In this document: piece after piece, positions 28,791 through 41,912 of the stretch
Layout of the letters: every line of letters starts with the position of its first letter
How positions within the stretch are numbered: position 1 is the first letter of the stretch
Source of the DNA: Chionis minor
Lineage: Eukaryota; Chordata; Aves; Charadriiformes; Chionididae
Length of the DNA stretch: 64,000 bases
NCBI GenBank assembly: GCA_013398295.1
Contig: VZSF01001070.1
Location: forward strand, 248,028 to 312,027
Direction of reading: 5' to 3'
Translations under genes and position numbers: made by a program
The notes under the pieces: model-generated
What the model was told of the DNA's origin: nothing
The model's database searches: none
What the model saw: the letters and a program-made list of their open reading frames with translations, nothing else

Positions 28791-31700
28791 AATACAGAAG
28801 GATGGGATGGAGTCTCATGACCACAACAGGGCGAGTGCCTGGGGGCCCCTGTCCCCGCCAGAGGGCTGTGACACAGGCACTCACCTCCGTCCCATGGGGG
28901 ACAGCACGGTCCTGCACCCTGCTGAGCACCCTTGGGTGCAGAGCACAGCTTCTCCCCAGGAGGTCTCTGCTGGGGTCTGGAAAGGTGGCGTGCGCCGGAC
29001 CCAGCGCACGTTCTGCAGGACACGGTGCATGGCTTGCGATACCCGGCACATGACGTACAAGATCTAGTGCATGGCATGCTCCCTGGACACGCCGTCACCC
29101 AAAAGCCACCCACTTTGGCGCGGGGATCACATACCTTCTCAGAAAGCCCCGAGTCCCTCCATCCGTGCCCTTGGCTCCATGGGATGCTGGCAATGGGCGA
29201 CTGCTGCCGCCATAGAGTAGCTCCTGCAGCTTCACATCCTCCTGCCTCTCCGGTGGCGATGGCACCAACCAGTGACACCAGCATGAACACCTAGGGGCAC
29301 TGGGCACCTTTGGTGCTGGCATACCCCAAGCCTTTCAGCCTCCATCCCTAGGAGTGCACTGCAGCAGGAGCTGGGCAGAAGCTCCAACCCAAGCTCCCAG
29401 GTAAACCCGCCAACTTCAGCCCTATGAAAATGGATTTTCAGCCTTTCTCCCTCTTTAAAACAGAAGCAGCAAATGAGACCCACTGGGCTGAATTTGAACA
29501 CCGCTACTGCTGGGAACGAAAATCAGATAAACTGGGATGCTGAAAATCAAGGTTTCCATCACAGCAGGGCACATCTGGACCATCTGATGCATCTTCCCTG
29601 GAGCACCCAGCACCCGCCGACTGCCTCTTCCAGGGGCGAGCCGAGCACGCCAAGGAGTCAGCTGCCTTTAAATTGAAGCAAAGTTATTTATTCAGGTGCT
29701 CCCTCTCTTAATTCTGCTGAGAAACGTGTTTGTGCATCCTCTCTGCTGGGAGAGGTGTGCAGGAAAGGTTCACGTGTGCTTAAAAGCAGCAGACTCGGCA
29801 GCTTTTGGGTGTCACAGCAAGCGGGGGCTGCTTATCCCTGCCTGGGGACATGGCTTTCCCTGGGGAGCTGTGCCAGGGTTGGCACCTCTTCCTCGGCTGC
29901 GAAATGCTCCCCAGGCATTTGTTTCCCTGGGGAGCTTTTAAATCCCTTCCGTAGGCCAAACCACCAAGAAATGCAAAGGAAAAACCTCTTATTTGGGATT
30001 TATTGGCCTGATTTGTAAATCCAGAGAGAGACTTGCCCATCTGCCAATAGATCTCTGTGCAGGATTTCCAAAGGTTTCTAAATCTTCCTCCTCGCTGGGA
30101 ATCAATGGAGGGTTTAGACTGAAACTAGATGGCTGACTTTCTCACTTATGGGCAAAAACTCATTTTTAAATATTCTGGAGAAGATTTATCAACAGTCTCA
30201 GAACTTGCCCAGGGCGAGGGGAAGCCACAGCCACAAGCCCAGCTGGGCACGAGGCACTGAGCGCGGGAGGTATCGCAGGTCCTTTCCTCCCAAGGGACAG
30301 GTCTGCCCCAGACTAATTGATTAACGTCTGTAAAAGGCCTCGAGATGCACAGAAACGGGGCCACGCTAATTGCACAGCCTTCTATTAGCGCTCCCTCCAC
30401 TCCCCGGAGGATGAAAACCTGCCGCGCACCAGCCCCGTTTCTGCAAGGGCTGAGTTATAAATAAACCCCAGAGCGATGGGCTGGATCCTGCCCTGGGTTA
30501 CTCCAACGCACCGAGAACGACCGGCCAGCGCTACACAGAGAAGCCCAGGGCTTGCAGCACATCCCAGGTGGGCTATTTTATTTAACCAAACTCATTTAAG
30601 CAACTTTAACCCCATTTTTAAATAGCGCAACATTTGCTGTTGAGCTACCAGGGATCGCAAATTCCCACAAATGCCCCCGACCTTCACCCAGGGGATGTTC
30701 ATCCCCACGCAGACCCCCCCAGTCACCGGATGGCACGGGGCAGGGATTTGCTATGGGGCAGAGGAGGGGCTCCCGAAACATGTCCAAGCCAAGGTGCAGC
30801 AGGGTCGCGTAGCCCCTGAAAGCGAAGAAACGCAGTTGCCTTCAGGCCACTGATTTCCAGGTAATCTCACCTCTGCAGCACACAGAAGCTTACCGGGGCT
30901 CCGCTTGCTTCCCTGTGTGTTTTGCTTTACAGTAGCCCAAGCGGAGCTGAAAAGGGGCAGTTTTGCTTCGCGCTCTGTTCCTCCACATGCCATTACATCA
31001 AAGCCTGCTCCAGCCTCTTGTAGGATGAATTCCCCTTGCAAGTGTGAAAGTGGCTCATAAAGAAAAATGTTTTAAGCCATGAATCATTTAAAAAGCGCAC
31101 ACCACCACAACGCCGAAGGCAGAGAAGGAAATAGCCGTGTATTCTGGAGATTTAGGCAGGCAGAGGATACCAGGGAATAGGTGGGGTGATTTAAATGAGC
31201 CAGCGCAGCAGAGATGCTGCAGCTGTTGTACCTGGTGTCCCCATCCCAGCTGCTGAAGTGCACCCTATATTACAGCATTATTATTATTATTTTAATTAAT
31301 CTGCAACAACCCCAAGTCCATGTGTTACCTGACTCTCTCCATCAGCATTATCCCATCTGCCAGTACCTGGGTTTCCTTTGGAAGGGCCAAAGCATGTTTG
31401 TGGAAGGAGCAGGGAGCTCCCTCATTTGCTACCGCGGCTAATTGCATTCAGAGAGCCACATGCGGGGTGGGCACTGGGGAGCAGGCAGGATCGGTCTTTG
31501 CCTTCAGCAACAGAAACAAATAACCCAGCACAACCCTCGCCTGCTGCATCCCCGCCAGTCCCCGCATCCCTGCCCAAGCATCCCTGCTGCCGGCATCAGC
31601 CCCATCCCCACGTGCAATGCTGAGAAACTTCTATTCCCTCATTATTTCTGAGTTTTTCCTTGCAGGCCCAGAACAGGAGCTCCCTTTGGATGTGAACAGC

Positions 31701-31839
31701 ACCAGGCCTGTGTCAGTGGCGACATACAGCGGTATCTGGGAGAGGTCACTCCAGGGAGGTCTTGGTGACACTAAGGGATGCTCCCTGGACTGCCACAGGG
31801 TCTCCCCCTTCTTGCCATCCTTGCCCGTGGCACTCTTTT

Positions 31840-32010
31840 GACACTTAAACCCTGTGAAAAACATGATTTAACTTCGTTCGGATGACACTGTGTATCTGTA
31901 AATGGGCTTAACCTAATGAGTTTTAATATGTATTATGTTCTAGGTATTTTTATGCCCTGTCTGCAAAATCCAGTTATGGTTTTCAATAAGACTTAGCGAG
32001 CCGAGACGTG
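31840..32010. promoter_or_regulatory. AT-rich putative CNE
   Basis: About 170 bases of AT-rich unique sequence (CATGATTTAACTTCG, CCTAATGAGTTTTAATATG, TTCAATAAGACTTAG) ending abruptly at a GC-rich stretch near 32.0 kb. No coding potential. Regulatory role inferred. Confidence 0.25.
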
Positions 32011-34689
32011 CGCTGGAGGGGACGCGAGCTCACAGGGGGCTGCGAATGGGTCAGGGAGGAGGAGGAGGAGGGCAGGAGGAAGGCAGGGGCTGGCCCCAGG
32101 GAGACACAGCTGGATCCCAGCCAGCTGCTGGATTAGCACAGTCCCCCCCCAGACTGAGCTCTGCCTTCAGCCGCCTCCAGCAACCCGGGAGGATGAGGTT
32201 TAAGATCCAAAATCCAGCCTCTTTCCGATGCAATGCCGGGGCTGGCCAAGCTGGGGAGAGCCGCTGGCTGCACTGCAGCAGGCAGGGCCAGCCACCGTCC
32301 TGAGACAGGGAAGGCAGCGGGCAGCCAGCCGTCCCCATTTCAGGTTTTCTCTCTTGTGCTTAATGGCGAGGAACAAACCCCACAGACAAACTGGAGTGGC
32401 CAAGTGGCATGGATTTATCCCAAGGTCTTGAGCATCAGAGACAGTCCTGGCTCCTGGATTCACAGGAGGTGATGAGACTCAGCTGCCATGAACCAAAGGG
32501 AGATTCCTCCAGGGGAAACCCTGGTGCATCCCACCAGCAGCACCTACAGGATCACCCCCTCATGATCCATGTATGGCATAAATCCCATGGAGACCATGAC
32601 GAGGTCCGTGGGGGCCATCAGTTGGGAGCTAGGAGGTGTGACTTCCCTGTGGGGGTGGCTCAGACCCACTGAAACACCTTCCATGGGTGCTGTGGAAGGG
32701 CCAGGCATGTTTAGTCCATGATTAATCCCCACGAGCCTCCCAGACAGGGAAGAGCCAAAACTAATTTGCCTGTAAAGTCCACGCTCAGCTCCTGCAGGTC
32801 TCTGCCACGAAGACTTCCCTCAGCCCTCAGTAATCTGGGATTATACGCAGCGCTGGGGCAATTAAGAAAAACAGCTTTTCAAGCAGCAGACAATGCCTTC
32901 TGCAGCCTATTTAAATTAACACAGTGAGAACGATTATTTCTTGCAGCCCCTAGTTTAAAGCCTCCTTTCCTGGGGGGGCTGATTTCTTTCTTTTCCTGCA
33001 CACGCAGCAGCATTACATCCCACTGCACGAGGGAGAGGGAGGCCCAGTTTGGGAAGAGATCTGCCTTTCCCATGAAAATTGCAAATCCAGAGAGAGCAAT
33101 CAGCTCTGCAGTTCACATCCCAACCCTCTGATGTATTCCCCTGGGTCCCTCCACATCGCCCAGGGTCATGCTAGCAAGAGCCAGCTCCAGCTCCCCCTGG
33201 AGCCCCAGAGATCCCCGTCCCATCTGGGGGGCGACGGATGTCCCCGGCAGCGGGGTGGACGTCTCGCTCTTCACTGAGCAGCGCTGAACAGCAAGTCCCC
33301 CTGCTCTATGCTCATCCCCCTGTCCCAGGCTGAGCTCTGGGCTCCAGAGGGAACCAGCCTGTTGGGAAGGAGGTACTGAAGCACAGAGATTTCTAACTTG
33401 AAGCAGAGCCAGCTCCCTGCACAGCTCGAGGCGACTGAGGACTTGGTAGTCCCAAGGGGGGTGGGGGGTTAGAAGAAGCAAAGATTTTCCTGGGGTCTGC
33501 TGGCCAGCAGAGAGTGAGATGCTAAACCCCCAGGGAGGCTGTATCCCCCATGGGGCAAAGCTGGGAAAAGGGGATCCTGCCTCAGCCCTGGAAAGTGTGA
33601 CTATGGGTAGGAAGGCTGGTGGGTGGCCCTGGGGACCCAGCCGAGCCTTGTGGGGGTCCCCAGGCTTTGTGGTGCCGGGCAGAGGTTTGGCTCCAGCGTG
33701 GGGCTGCAGCGAGCACAAAAAAGAAATGGCAGCGAAGGAAACCTCGGAGTGTGGTGCGGCTGGAAGCTGGGGATGGGATAACCCCATCCCAGGCTGGCCA
33801 GAGCCTGTGGGCTGGTGGCCAGGAAAGAGTCGCTGCCTGGGCATGAGCGAGGGCAGCTTGCCGTGGCACTGCAGGGCTGGTGGCACCCCGGTCTGGAGAA
33901 AAGATCCCCTGGGAAGGATGAGGCTTTTGTCTCTGGAAGAGGAAAAACAGCCGCACACCCTGGCTGGGCTGCGAGGAGAAGGGGGCACCACGGGGGTTTC
34001 CCCGTCTGCCCAGCCGGGCTGCAAAGGGACTACGCCGGGACCCCTGTGCATCAGGGACCCTAAAGCCAGGCCGGGGATTTGGACAGGGGTGAGCCGTGCC
34101 GGACTCAAGCACCTGCTGCCGCAGGCTGGACTCACCTCCTCGGGCACGAGGCTCTGGGAAAGCCATCCAAAAGCCAAGCAAAACCCCATGGGGAATTCTC
34201 CCTGGCCGCACACAGCTCCCCCCACCAGGCCTGTGCACGAGCAGCGCATACAATAAATAATAATAACTTCTAATGAACCCCCTTGAGCTTGGAGGAACCC
34301 CCCATGCTGAACTGCGTCGGACAGAACAACGGCCAGCCGGCACTCGCCACGCAGCCAGGCGAGCGGCTTCCCAAGCCCTGGGAAGGGGCAGCCCGTTATA
34401 AAGGATAACTCAGGACAAGCGCCCGGAATGGGGAAGGTTACAGCACTCGCAGGGTGGGAAGGTGCAGGTGGGTCAGGGCCAGGCTGGGTGGGGGCACCCC
34501 CGGACCCCCCGCTGCCAGGCTGTGCTTCCCGGCTCCGAATTGCCGAGATAAACTTTATTTAATCCCGCCTTCACGAAAGAAATGGTTTATAATGCTCAGC
34601 TCAAGGTAACCTTCACACGGTTCTCCAACTGCCTCTGCTTCTCCTGCACGCGTTTGTTCTTTTTTTAACTTTAGATTAAAATATTCCAC

Positions 34690-36000
34690 TAGGTTGTTAG
34701 CAGGGATATCGAAAGAAAACAAAAGGGGGAGGTGTATTTGGAAGGATTACCCTGTTCCCCCCATCTCCCTTGCCGAGATGTTCCCGCACAAAGTCTCGGG
34801 AGGAGGAGGAGGAGGAGGAAGAGGAGGAGGAGAGCTCTCTCCCTGCCTCCCGCTCCTCTCCGGAGCGAGAAACCCTGCCGAAAGCAGCAGAACACAGAGC
34901 GAAAAATCTCTGCCGAAGCCAGAATTACGACCAACTCCCGCACAGCATCCTTAACCCGCGGGGAGCCGGCCAGCTCCCCCGCTTCCCCCCCCAACTTCCC
35001 CGCACACGCAGCCCGCATCTCCCCACGCACATCCCCGCCGAGCCGANNNNNNNNNNNNNNNNNNNNNNNNNNNNNNNNNNNNNNNNNNNNNNNNNNNNNN
35101 NNNNNNNNNNNNNNNNNNNNNNNNNNNNNNNNNNNNNNNNNNNNNNNNNNNNNNNNNNNNNNNNNNNNNNNNNNNNNNNNNNNNNNNNNNNNNNNNNNNN
35201 NNNNNNNNNNNNNNNNNNNNNNNNNNNNNNNNNNNNNNNNNNNNNNNNNNNNNNNNNNNNNNNNNNNNNNNNNNNNNNNNNNNNNNNNNNNNNNNNNNNN
35301 NNNNNNNNNNNNNNNNNNNNNNNNNNNNNNNNNNNNNNNNNNNNNNNNNNNNNNNNNNNNNNNNNNNNNNNNNNNNNNNNNNNNNNNNNNNNNNNNNNNN
35401 NNNNNNNNNNNNNNNNNNNNNNNNNNNNNNNNNNNNNNNNNNNNNNNNNNNNNNNNNNNNNNNNNNNNNNNNNNNNNNNNNNNNNNNNNNNNNNNNNNNN
35501 NNNNNNNNNNNNNNNNNNNNNNNNNNNNNNNNNNNNNNNNNNNNNNNNNNNNNNNNNNNNNNNNNNNNNNNNNNNNNNNNNNNNNNNNNNNNNNNNNNNN
35601 NNNNNNNNNNNNNNNNNNNNNNNNNNNNNNNNNNNNNNNNNNNNNNNNNNNNNNNNNNNNNNNNNNNNNNNNNNNNNNNNNNNNNNNNNNNNNNNNNNNG
35701 AGATTTACTGAACGGGGCTAGCAAGAAAAAAATAATAATAAAAAAATATATATTTCTATTATATTGATGAATTTGAAACTTCCCGGCTCTGTGAGTAGGC
35801 AAAATTATGATTATAAAGGGATTAAGGTGAGAGAGGATTCCCCCCCCGTCTCTTGTATTGGCAGTTTTAAGCACTGGGGGGGATTTTTGGGGTGTGCTGG
35901 TGGCAGCTGGAAGCCCCCTCGCCGGCCCGGTGCTGCCTCTGGCTCCCCCGGCACGTCCCTCCGGGTCAGGAGATAATTAAAAAAGGATCTAGAGAAAATA
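34690..36000. promoter_or_regulatory. CpG-rich block around an assembly gap; candidate promoter
   Basis: CpG dinucleotides are dense from about 34.77 kb to the gap at 35047, with a (GGA)n tract at about 34.80-34.83 kb. Further CpGs occur beyond the gap near 35.92-35.96 kb. CpG islands of this type usually mark vertebrate promoters, and they are hard to sequence, which would explain the gap. On the minus strand it could supply the non-coding first exon of WSCD2, about 10 kb upstream of the start codon. It could equally serve an unannotated non-coding transcript. Confidence 0.45.
35047..35699. other. 653-base assembly gap
   Basis: A run of Ns directly after CpG-rich sequence. Any open frame that runs through it is an artefact of translating N. 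Confidence 0.99.
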
Positions 36001-39000
36001 TTCCTGCCTTAACGTGATTAAGGCAGCAACTTTCAGCGGCCATGGATCCTTCTCCCATAAGCATCTTAGCGCAGACAGGGATACAGGCTCAGAGGATGGC
36101 ATTTTTCCGGGCGATGCAGCCAGCTGGCCCCAGGGAAGCGGGGGGACCCCGAGCATCGTGCCCACAGTGGGGGCGGCTTCTGGCTGTGATTTGCTGGGGT
36201 TCGTGCATCCCAGCATCCCACTGGCAGCCCCCAGCTCCCGGAGCCAGCAGTGAGGAGGCTGGGAATTTTGGGAAAGCAGCAGTTGAGGGGAGGGACGGAT
36301 CCTGCCGCTGTCCCCGCCGAGGGAAACTGCAGCCTCAGCTGGGTCCATGTTGGATGCGAGAGCATCCATGTGCGACGGAGCCATCCAAAACTGCCCCAGG
36401 CAGGCGCAGGCAGGCGCAGGGACCGAGGCGGCTCGTTTCCATAGGAAACCAGGCTGGCGAGCGCTGCCTCAGCTCCAGGCTGGGGGCTGAAGAACTGTTT
36501 GTACTATTTTTATCCTCCCGGTACGAGGTTTCTTGGGTTTGGCCACGCAAACGCCCCGGCAGCGCTCCCTCCTTCCAGCCAAGGCTGCAGGGGACTTGGG
36601 GGGACGGGGGTAGGTGGGACCTGCCATCAGCTGGGGACGGCAGCAGCCAGACAGTCCCGTGCCTGGGGAGCCCCACGCTGGGTCAGCGGGTCCCACCACC
36701 CGAGGGCTTTCTCTGCTTCCTAACGATCCCATATTCCCCACAAACCCAGCAAGTCTCTCTTGCATTTTATAAAAACAGGGATGTCTTCTCCACAGCTCCC
36801 CAGTGGTCTCCTAACGGGATGTGCGGTGCCTTCCTTCTGGACGAGCATCCGTCGGAACAAAGTTTGCTTCCTGCAAATACCTTGTTGGCATCTCTTTAAA
36901 CCCTCTCCTGCACCTGGAGGAGCTCCGAGTGGGAATATTCATGGAGGGCATATATAAGCATGGAGGGTGCCGCAGGCAGAAGGGTGGCAGTGGTGACAGA
37001 GGCAGCTGAGCAATGCCAACACATGCCTGTGGGCTCCTGCAGCACACACAGGCCGGAGAAACAAGGATTTGGCCGGCTCTGGCAGATTAGCTGCTAAACA
37101 GCCATTTTAACGGGTGGGGGGGGAAATTTACAGTCACTGGTTTAAAATAGCGCTCGCAAAAATAACTTTCAAAGACTGTTTTATTTTGCTTGTTCGGGGC
37201 TAGGCTTGCCCCGGGAGTGATCAGGGATCCTCCTGAAACATCAAATAGATTTTCCTTCTTGACCATGACGTAAATGACGCGACTCCAAATGGCACTCAGC
37301 AGCCTGAGCTGCTCCCAGCGATGCTGTGCCAGAAGGACCCCGTTCTGCGGGGTGTTTTTCACCCCAAGGGCATCGAGGGTATTGCCAGGGGATTTTTGAC
37401 ACAGGCCTTAAGTGGCCCTAACAGCCAATGTCACCAAATAAATCACCACGTCAAGGACGTTGGGTTTTGAGCCAAAAGTGACGGCTGAGGTTTCTGCAGA
37501 CAGCCTTATCCACAGGAACACGGCCCGCGGCGCTCTGTGCCCTGGCACCGGGGTGACTTTCATTGCATAAGGGCTCAGGGCAAACGCCAGGTGCCCACTG
37601 CGGTGGGGGTGCTGGAGCGGTTGTCCCCTCCTCCTCGCCAAGGCAGCAGGCTGCAGCCCTCATTTATGGGTCTTTTCAGAAACTTCTAATTACCCAGGCT
37701 GTCTCAGGAGGGCTCAGTCAGCAGGGGAAAAAAGAGGATGTGGTGCATTATAATAGTAAAAAAGGCTGCATAAAATCTCATTTTGAGGATTATGAAGTGC
37801 CGGCACAAAAAAAGCTGTAAACAGGATGTCTGAAAAGATCTTAAGCATAAAGGTCAGAATCTACAATTTAAATGGGTCTCTTGTTGCTTTCTTGCTCTGT
37901 GCCACTAATGAGCCAGGATGTAGAAAAACAAGTTTGGTTTTGAAGCCACATTTTGGTCCTTTCATGATTTGAAATGTCAACTTTTTAGCGGGAATTTTTC
38001 TAACTGGAGGGGTGCTGGGCTGCAGCTGAAACAGATTTCTCTCCCCTGGTCCCCGGCATCCCCATGGCACCAGCAAGACAGGACCAGTGGGAACAGGGAT
38101 GCTCAAGCCCAGGGGCTTTGCAGGCGGGTGATGCTGCAGCAGAATCCCAGCCCTGGTGGGCTCCGGCTGTCGGTGGGGGGGGCATGGCAGGAGGCTCTGC
38201 CTTCCTCCTGAGGATGAGGCTGGTGCTTGCAGATGTTGCCAGGCGCTGTGTTACTAAGGCGGTGGCACTCAGGGAATGGCAGGATAAGAAGCCTCATTTG
38301 AGTCATGTACTTATTTATATCCTCGCTGAGCCCCCAGTGCACTCCTCCAGGGGGTCCCACCACCTGGGGCATGGAAAATACACCTTCGTCCTGACTTTCC
38401 CGGAGGTTTCAGTGCCTGGGAGAGCTGGGCCAGCTTATTGGGGAGCAGCTGATTAAAAGTCAATATTTAGCAAATCTCGTGCTCTCGGTGCTTGTCTCTG
38501 CTTTGGCCAACCTGAGCAATGTGGGGCAGAAAGTAGAGAGAGAGCGCCCAGAAATAACGAATGCTGCAAACTAATGAGCTTCTGCTGGCAACGCGGATGC
38601 CTTTCCTCCTCTTCTTTTTCATTTACATTTTTCGTCATTACAACTTTGTCAGCAGCAAGCTGAAGTAGCTGAAATGGGGGCAAGGCAAGGTTGCCCCCGG
38701 TGGTTTTTAATTGCTTGCAGGGGTGAGTTTTGGGGTCTGCAGAGGGTCAGAGGTAGGTGCGTGTGAGCTGCAGTGCCCTGAGCATCACTCACGTCCCAGA
38801 CACCATCCTGGGCACTGGAAAGGACAGGCCAGCTCTTGGCAGCTGGGGGGGGGAATATTGTGAAGCAGCTCTGCTGCCTTTTCCACACGGGGAGCCATGC
38901 ACTGTGGTCCCCTTCCAGCAGCCAGGAGATGCTGGAGGGTCCTCCCTATCTGCCTGGCCCCCTGGGAATCAGCTGCATGGCCACAGTCCCTTGGGACCAA

Positions 39001-41781
39001 CATGAACATCTCCCTGAGAATGCATCTCCCAGTAACCATCCCCTGAGGGCTCACACCTCTCTTGCTCTGATTTTTCTTAATTAACTCATTAGGATGCCAG
39101 TGAAGGTGAGTCTCCCAGGAGAGACTTGCTCTCCTGGTGCAGGCAGCGCAGGCAGCAATGGCTGCCCAAGCCCCGCTGCCTGCAAGCTCAAGAAATGCCC
39201 CGTGGCTGCAAAATTAGAGGGTCATTTTAGGGTAAGAGAAGAAAAAAAAAAGGAAGGGGGATGTTGTAATGCTGAGACAGGCTTTTGCGGACGCTCGCAG
39301 GAGCCACAGGGCGAGAAGGACAGACATGGGCCTCTTGTGTCTTGGTGTTGTTTTTGTGATTGTTTGGAGTTGGGGGGAATTAATAATAGTAAAAAAACCC
39401 CAACAAACAAACAAGAAAGAGGCAACCATGTGGATTAAAGCTGGAAGGAAGAGGATTAAGAGATTTAAGGGAAAAGAAGGGAGAGAATGCAGATGGAGGG
39501 GATATTTCCCCTTTCAGACATTCTGCCTTTGGAAAAAGGGGAAAAAAAAAAAAGATTTTGATAAGCTCTTTAAAAAATTCATGAGGTTTCCATTTCTCTG
39601 TTTATTTATTTGTTCCCCAGGATAAACTCCTGAAATACAACGTCTCATTTGTCAGCAGGTCCCGGGGGAGCAGGGCATAAATCAGATTGCCGTACTAATA
39701 AATTATACAAAGCCAACACTGCGCCGGCGCTGCCATGCTGGCCTGGGGCAGGAGGGGGCATTTTGGGGGCAAGGAAGGGATGCTTTGGGGCAGGAGGGGA
39801 TGGCTGGGGGCACATGCAAGAGCGTGGGCAGCAGCTCTGCATTGCGGGGCTCTGCAGGCGATGCATTTCCTGCTGGATCCAGCCTTGTCCCCCCCATGCA
39901 AAAGGGAAGGGGGGTGACAGCCCCACAGCTCCAGGAGGGCTTAACGGGGTGGCGTGGGTGGGAGGTGTGTGTGCTCTGGGACAGGCTCAGCTGATGCACC
40001 CCACGAGGGAACTCCGGACGGGGCTGCCAAGGGGCAGCACCATTCCCATGCAGTCCAGCCCCGGAGCATCCTCAGCCAGGGCCATTTCGCCCCTAAATAC
40101 AGAGGAAGAAATTGTGCAGAAATTCACCAGGAAGGGGCATCTTGCGATCGGTGGGGTTGCCACTGGGCAACCTTGGGCCCAGAGCTTCATTTTTCTGGGT
40201 TGGTGCAGTCTAAAATGCAAATGAAAATACCTCCCTGAGGCTTAATGAGTATCAGAGAGACATCCTGAGAGCAGCACTGCCATCCGCATCCCCGCAGCCT
40301 GCCTGACGGCACAGCCCAGCCCAGCACCACCCCTTAAAGTTTGAAAAGAGATTTTATTTTAATTTCTTTCCGCTATTTGGTGGGTCTGGTTTTGTCTGTC
40401 GTGTGTTTTGTAGCTTGCAGATTGCCCGCTGGAGCACAGCAGGCACCAGGCGCAGGTGCTGGGCTGTGGCTGTGCCACCGCGGCGCCGGGCATCACCAAA
40501 CCCTTTCTTGTAGCCCCCAGCGCGCACCTTCTCCATGGTGAGAATTCCTTCCTGCCCTGCAAACTTCTGGCTTTTGGGGCAAAAGTGTTTGAAGGAGGGA
40601 ATTTTCATGCTTGTTGGAGGGCCTGCACGGACCTGCCTGGTGTCCCCTGGCAGCGCCCACCCTGGGGAAGCCACACTGTGCAGCAGCGCGGCCAGGACTG
40701 GAGCAGCTGGGATGCAGGGAAATAAATCACCAGGGCTGAATCATGCCTGCAGCAAGTTCTGGGGCAGCGTGGGGTCTCTGGCACGGGTCGTGCACGATTA
40801 AACGCCCGGTGGGGGCCAGTGATGGATGTGGGGAAGGGCCGGAGCAGGGGCAGGGGCGATGCTCTGCCCTCTGCCCCAGCTCGAGCAGGGAGCAGCTCCA
40901 CAGATCTTGAATCATGGATAAAGAGGGCTGTAAATTTGCTGATGACCAGTTTGTCTCCCCTCTCCAGAAGCGTTGGGGCTCAGCCTGTGGTCGTGGCTGC
41001 TCCTGGCAGCCTTGGGGGTGGTTTTGGTCCATCCCCAGGGTGGCCAAATGGGTTAGGGCATCCCCAACCTGAATGAGTCCCCAAATCCTCATGGCAGCAG
41101 CTTCCCCACCGGCAGGCGAGGCGGCGTGGGGGCTGCTGCAGGGGTGGCAGCGCAGGTGTTTCACCAGGGGAGGAACAGAGAAACCATCTGCATGCACGGG
41201 TTCATCCTGGTGCTTCGATGGAGGAGCGGATCCAGAGGCGAAATTGCTTCACGTGGCTTTGCTACGGGATTTAGGCATCTTCATTTAGCGCTGGCTGATA
41301 AATGAGCCGGCTGCTCCCCCGTGCTGTGCCAGGCGGTGCCAAGCGCTGCTGTGGTGGAGCAGCAGAAGCTGCTCCTTGCCCTCCCTGGGTCTGGTTTGCA
41401 CTGAAGATACCACTGGATGGGGAAAAGATGGGGCAGAGTGAGGTGAGCCCAGCCCTGCTTAGAACAGGGAAACTCTTGAAAACCTTCCCCATTTTCACCC
41501 TGTTTAGCCATCCTACCCTGGCAGCTCCTGCACGGACATGGCTGGCAATTGCTGCTAGTGGAGCAATTTGCTCTGACCTCCTTCGGAGGAGCATCCCAGG
41601 GCCGGGGTGAGGGCAGGGAGATGGCTCCCATGGGTCTTCACCCAGCCCCATTTTGGGAATCAGGGCTGGCACAGGGATGGAGCAGCCATGCCACAAAAGG
41701 GCAGCTTTCTTCTTCTGTCTTGCAAAACAAACAAGCCTTGCCTGTGCCATCCAGCGCCATTCCCCTTATCTTGAAAGTGGC

Positions 41782-41824
<43 letters not shown>

Positions 41825-41844
41825 GCTGTTATTATTATTATTGC

Positions 41845-41876
<32 letters not shown>

Positions 41877-41912
41877 CTGTTGTTATTATTATTATTACTG
41901 CTACTGCTACAC
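41782..41912. repeat. Imperfect (ATT)n microsatellite
   Basis: About 130 bases of ATT units with GCTGTT and ACTACTGTTGTT interruptions, ending in (CTG/CTA) triplets. Its translations are runs of Ile, Tyr or Asn and should not be read as genes. Confidence 0.97.

Larger units (their letters stand above)
25471..34530. other. Gene-free stretch upstream of the WSCD2 start exon
   Basis: No recognisable protein-coding exon. Several frames of 100-380 codons exist on both strands, overlap one another and have GC-driven low-complexity composition, so they look accidental. The stretch holds a CA/CG-type repeat (about 25.90-25.98 kb) and AT-rich islands at about 26.63-26.82, 27.43-27.61, 28.50-28.79 and 31.84-32.01 kb. 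If WSCD2 has upstream non-coding exons, part of this is intron. Confidence 0.55.

Noticed and set aside
33113..34256. Long open frames on both strands (378 codons minus, 245 codons plus)
   Set aside because: They overlap each other on opposite strands in GC-rich DNA, have Pro/Gly/Ser-rich composition, and show no family motif or splice context. They are best explained by a shortage of AT-rich stop codons.
34732..35874. Frames of about 310-330 codons across the N gap
   Set aside because: They exist only because unknown bases are translated as X.
36042..36899. 285-codon plus-strand frame
   Set aside because: No recognisable domain, competing frames in the same DNA, and composition that follows the local GC content.
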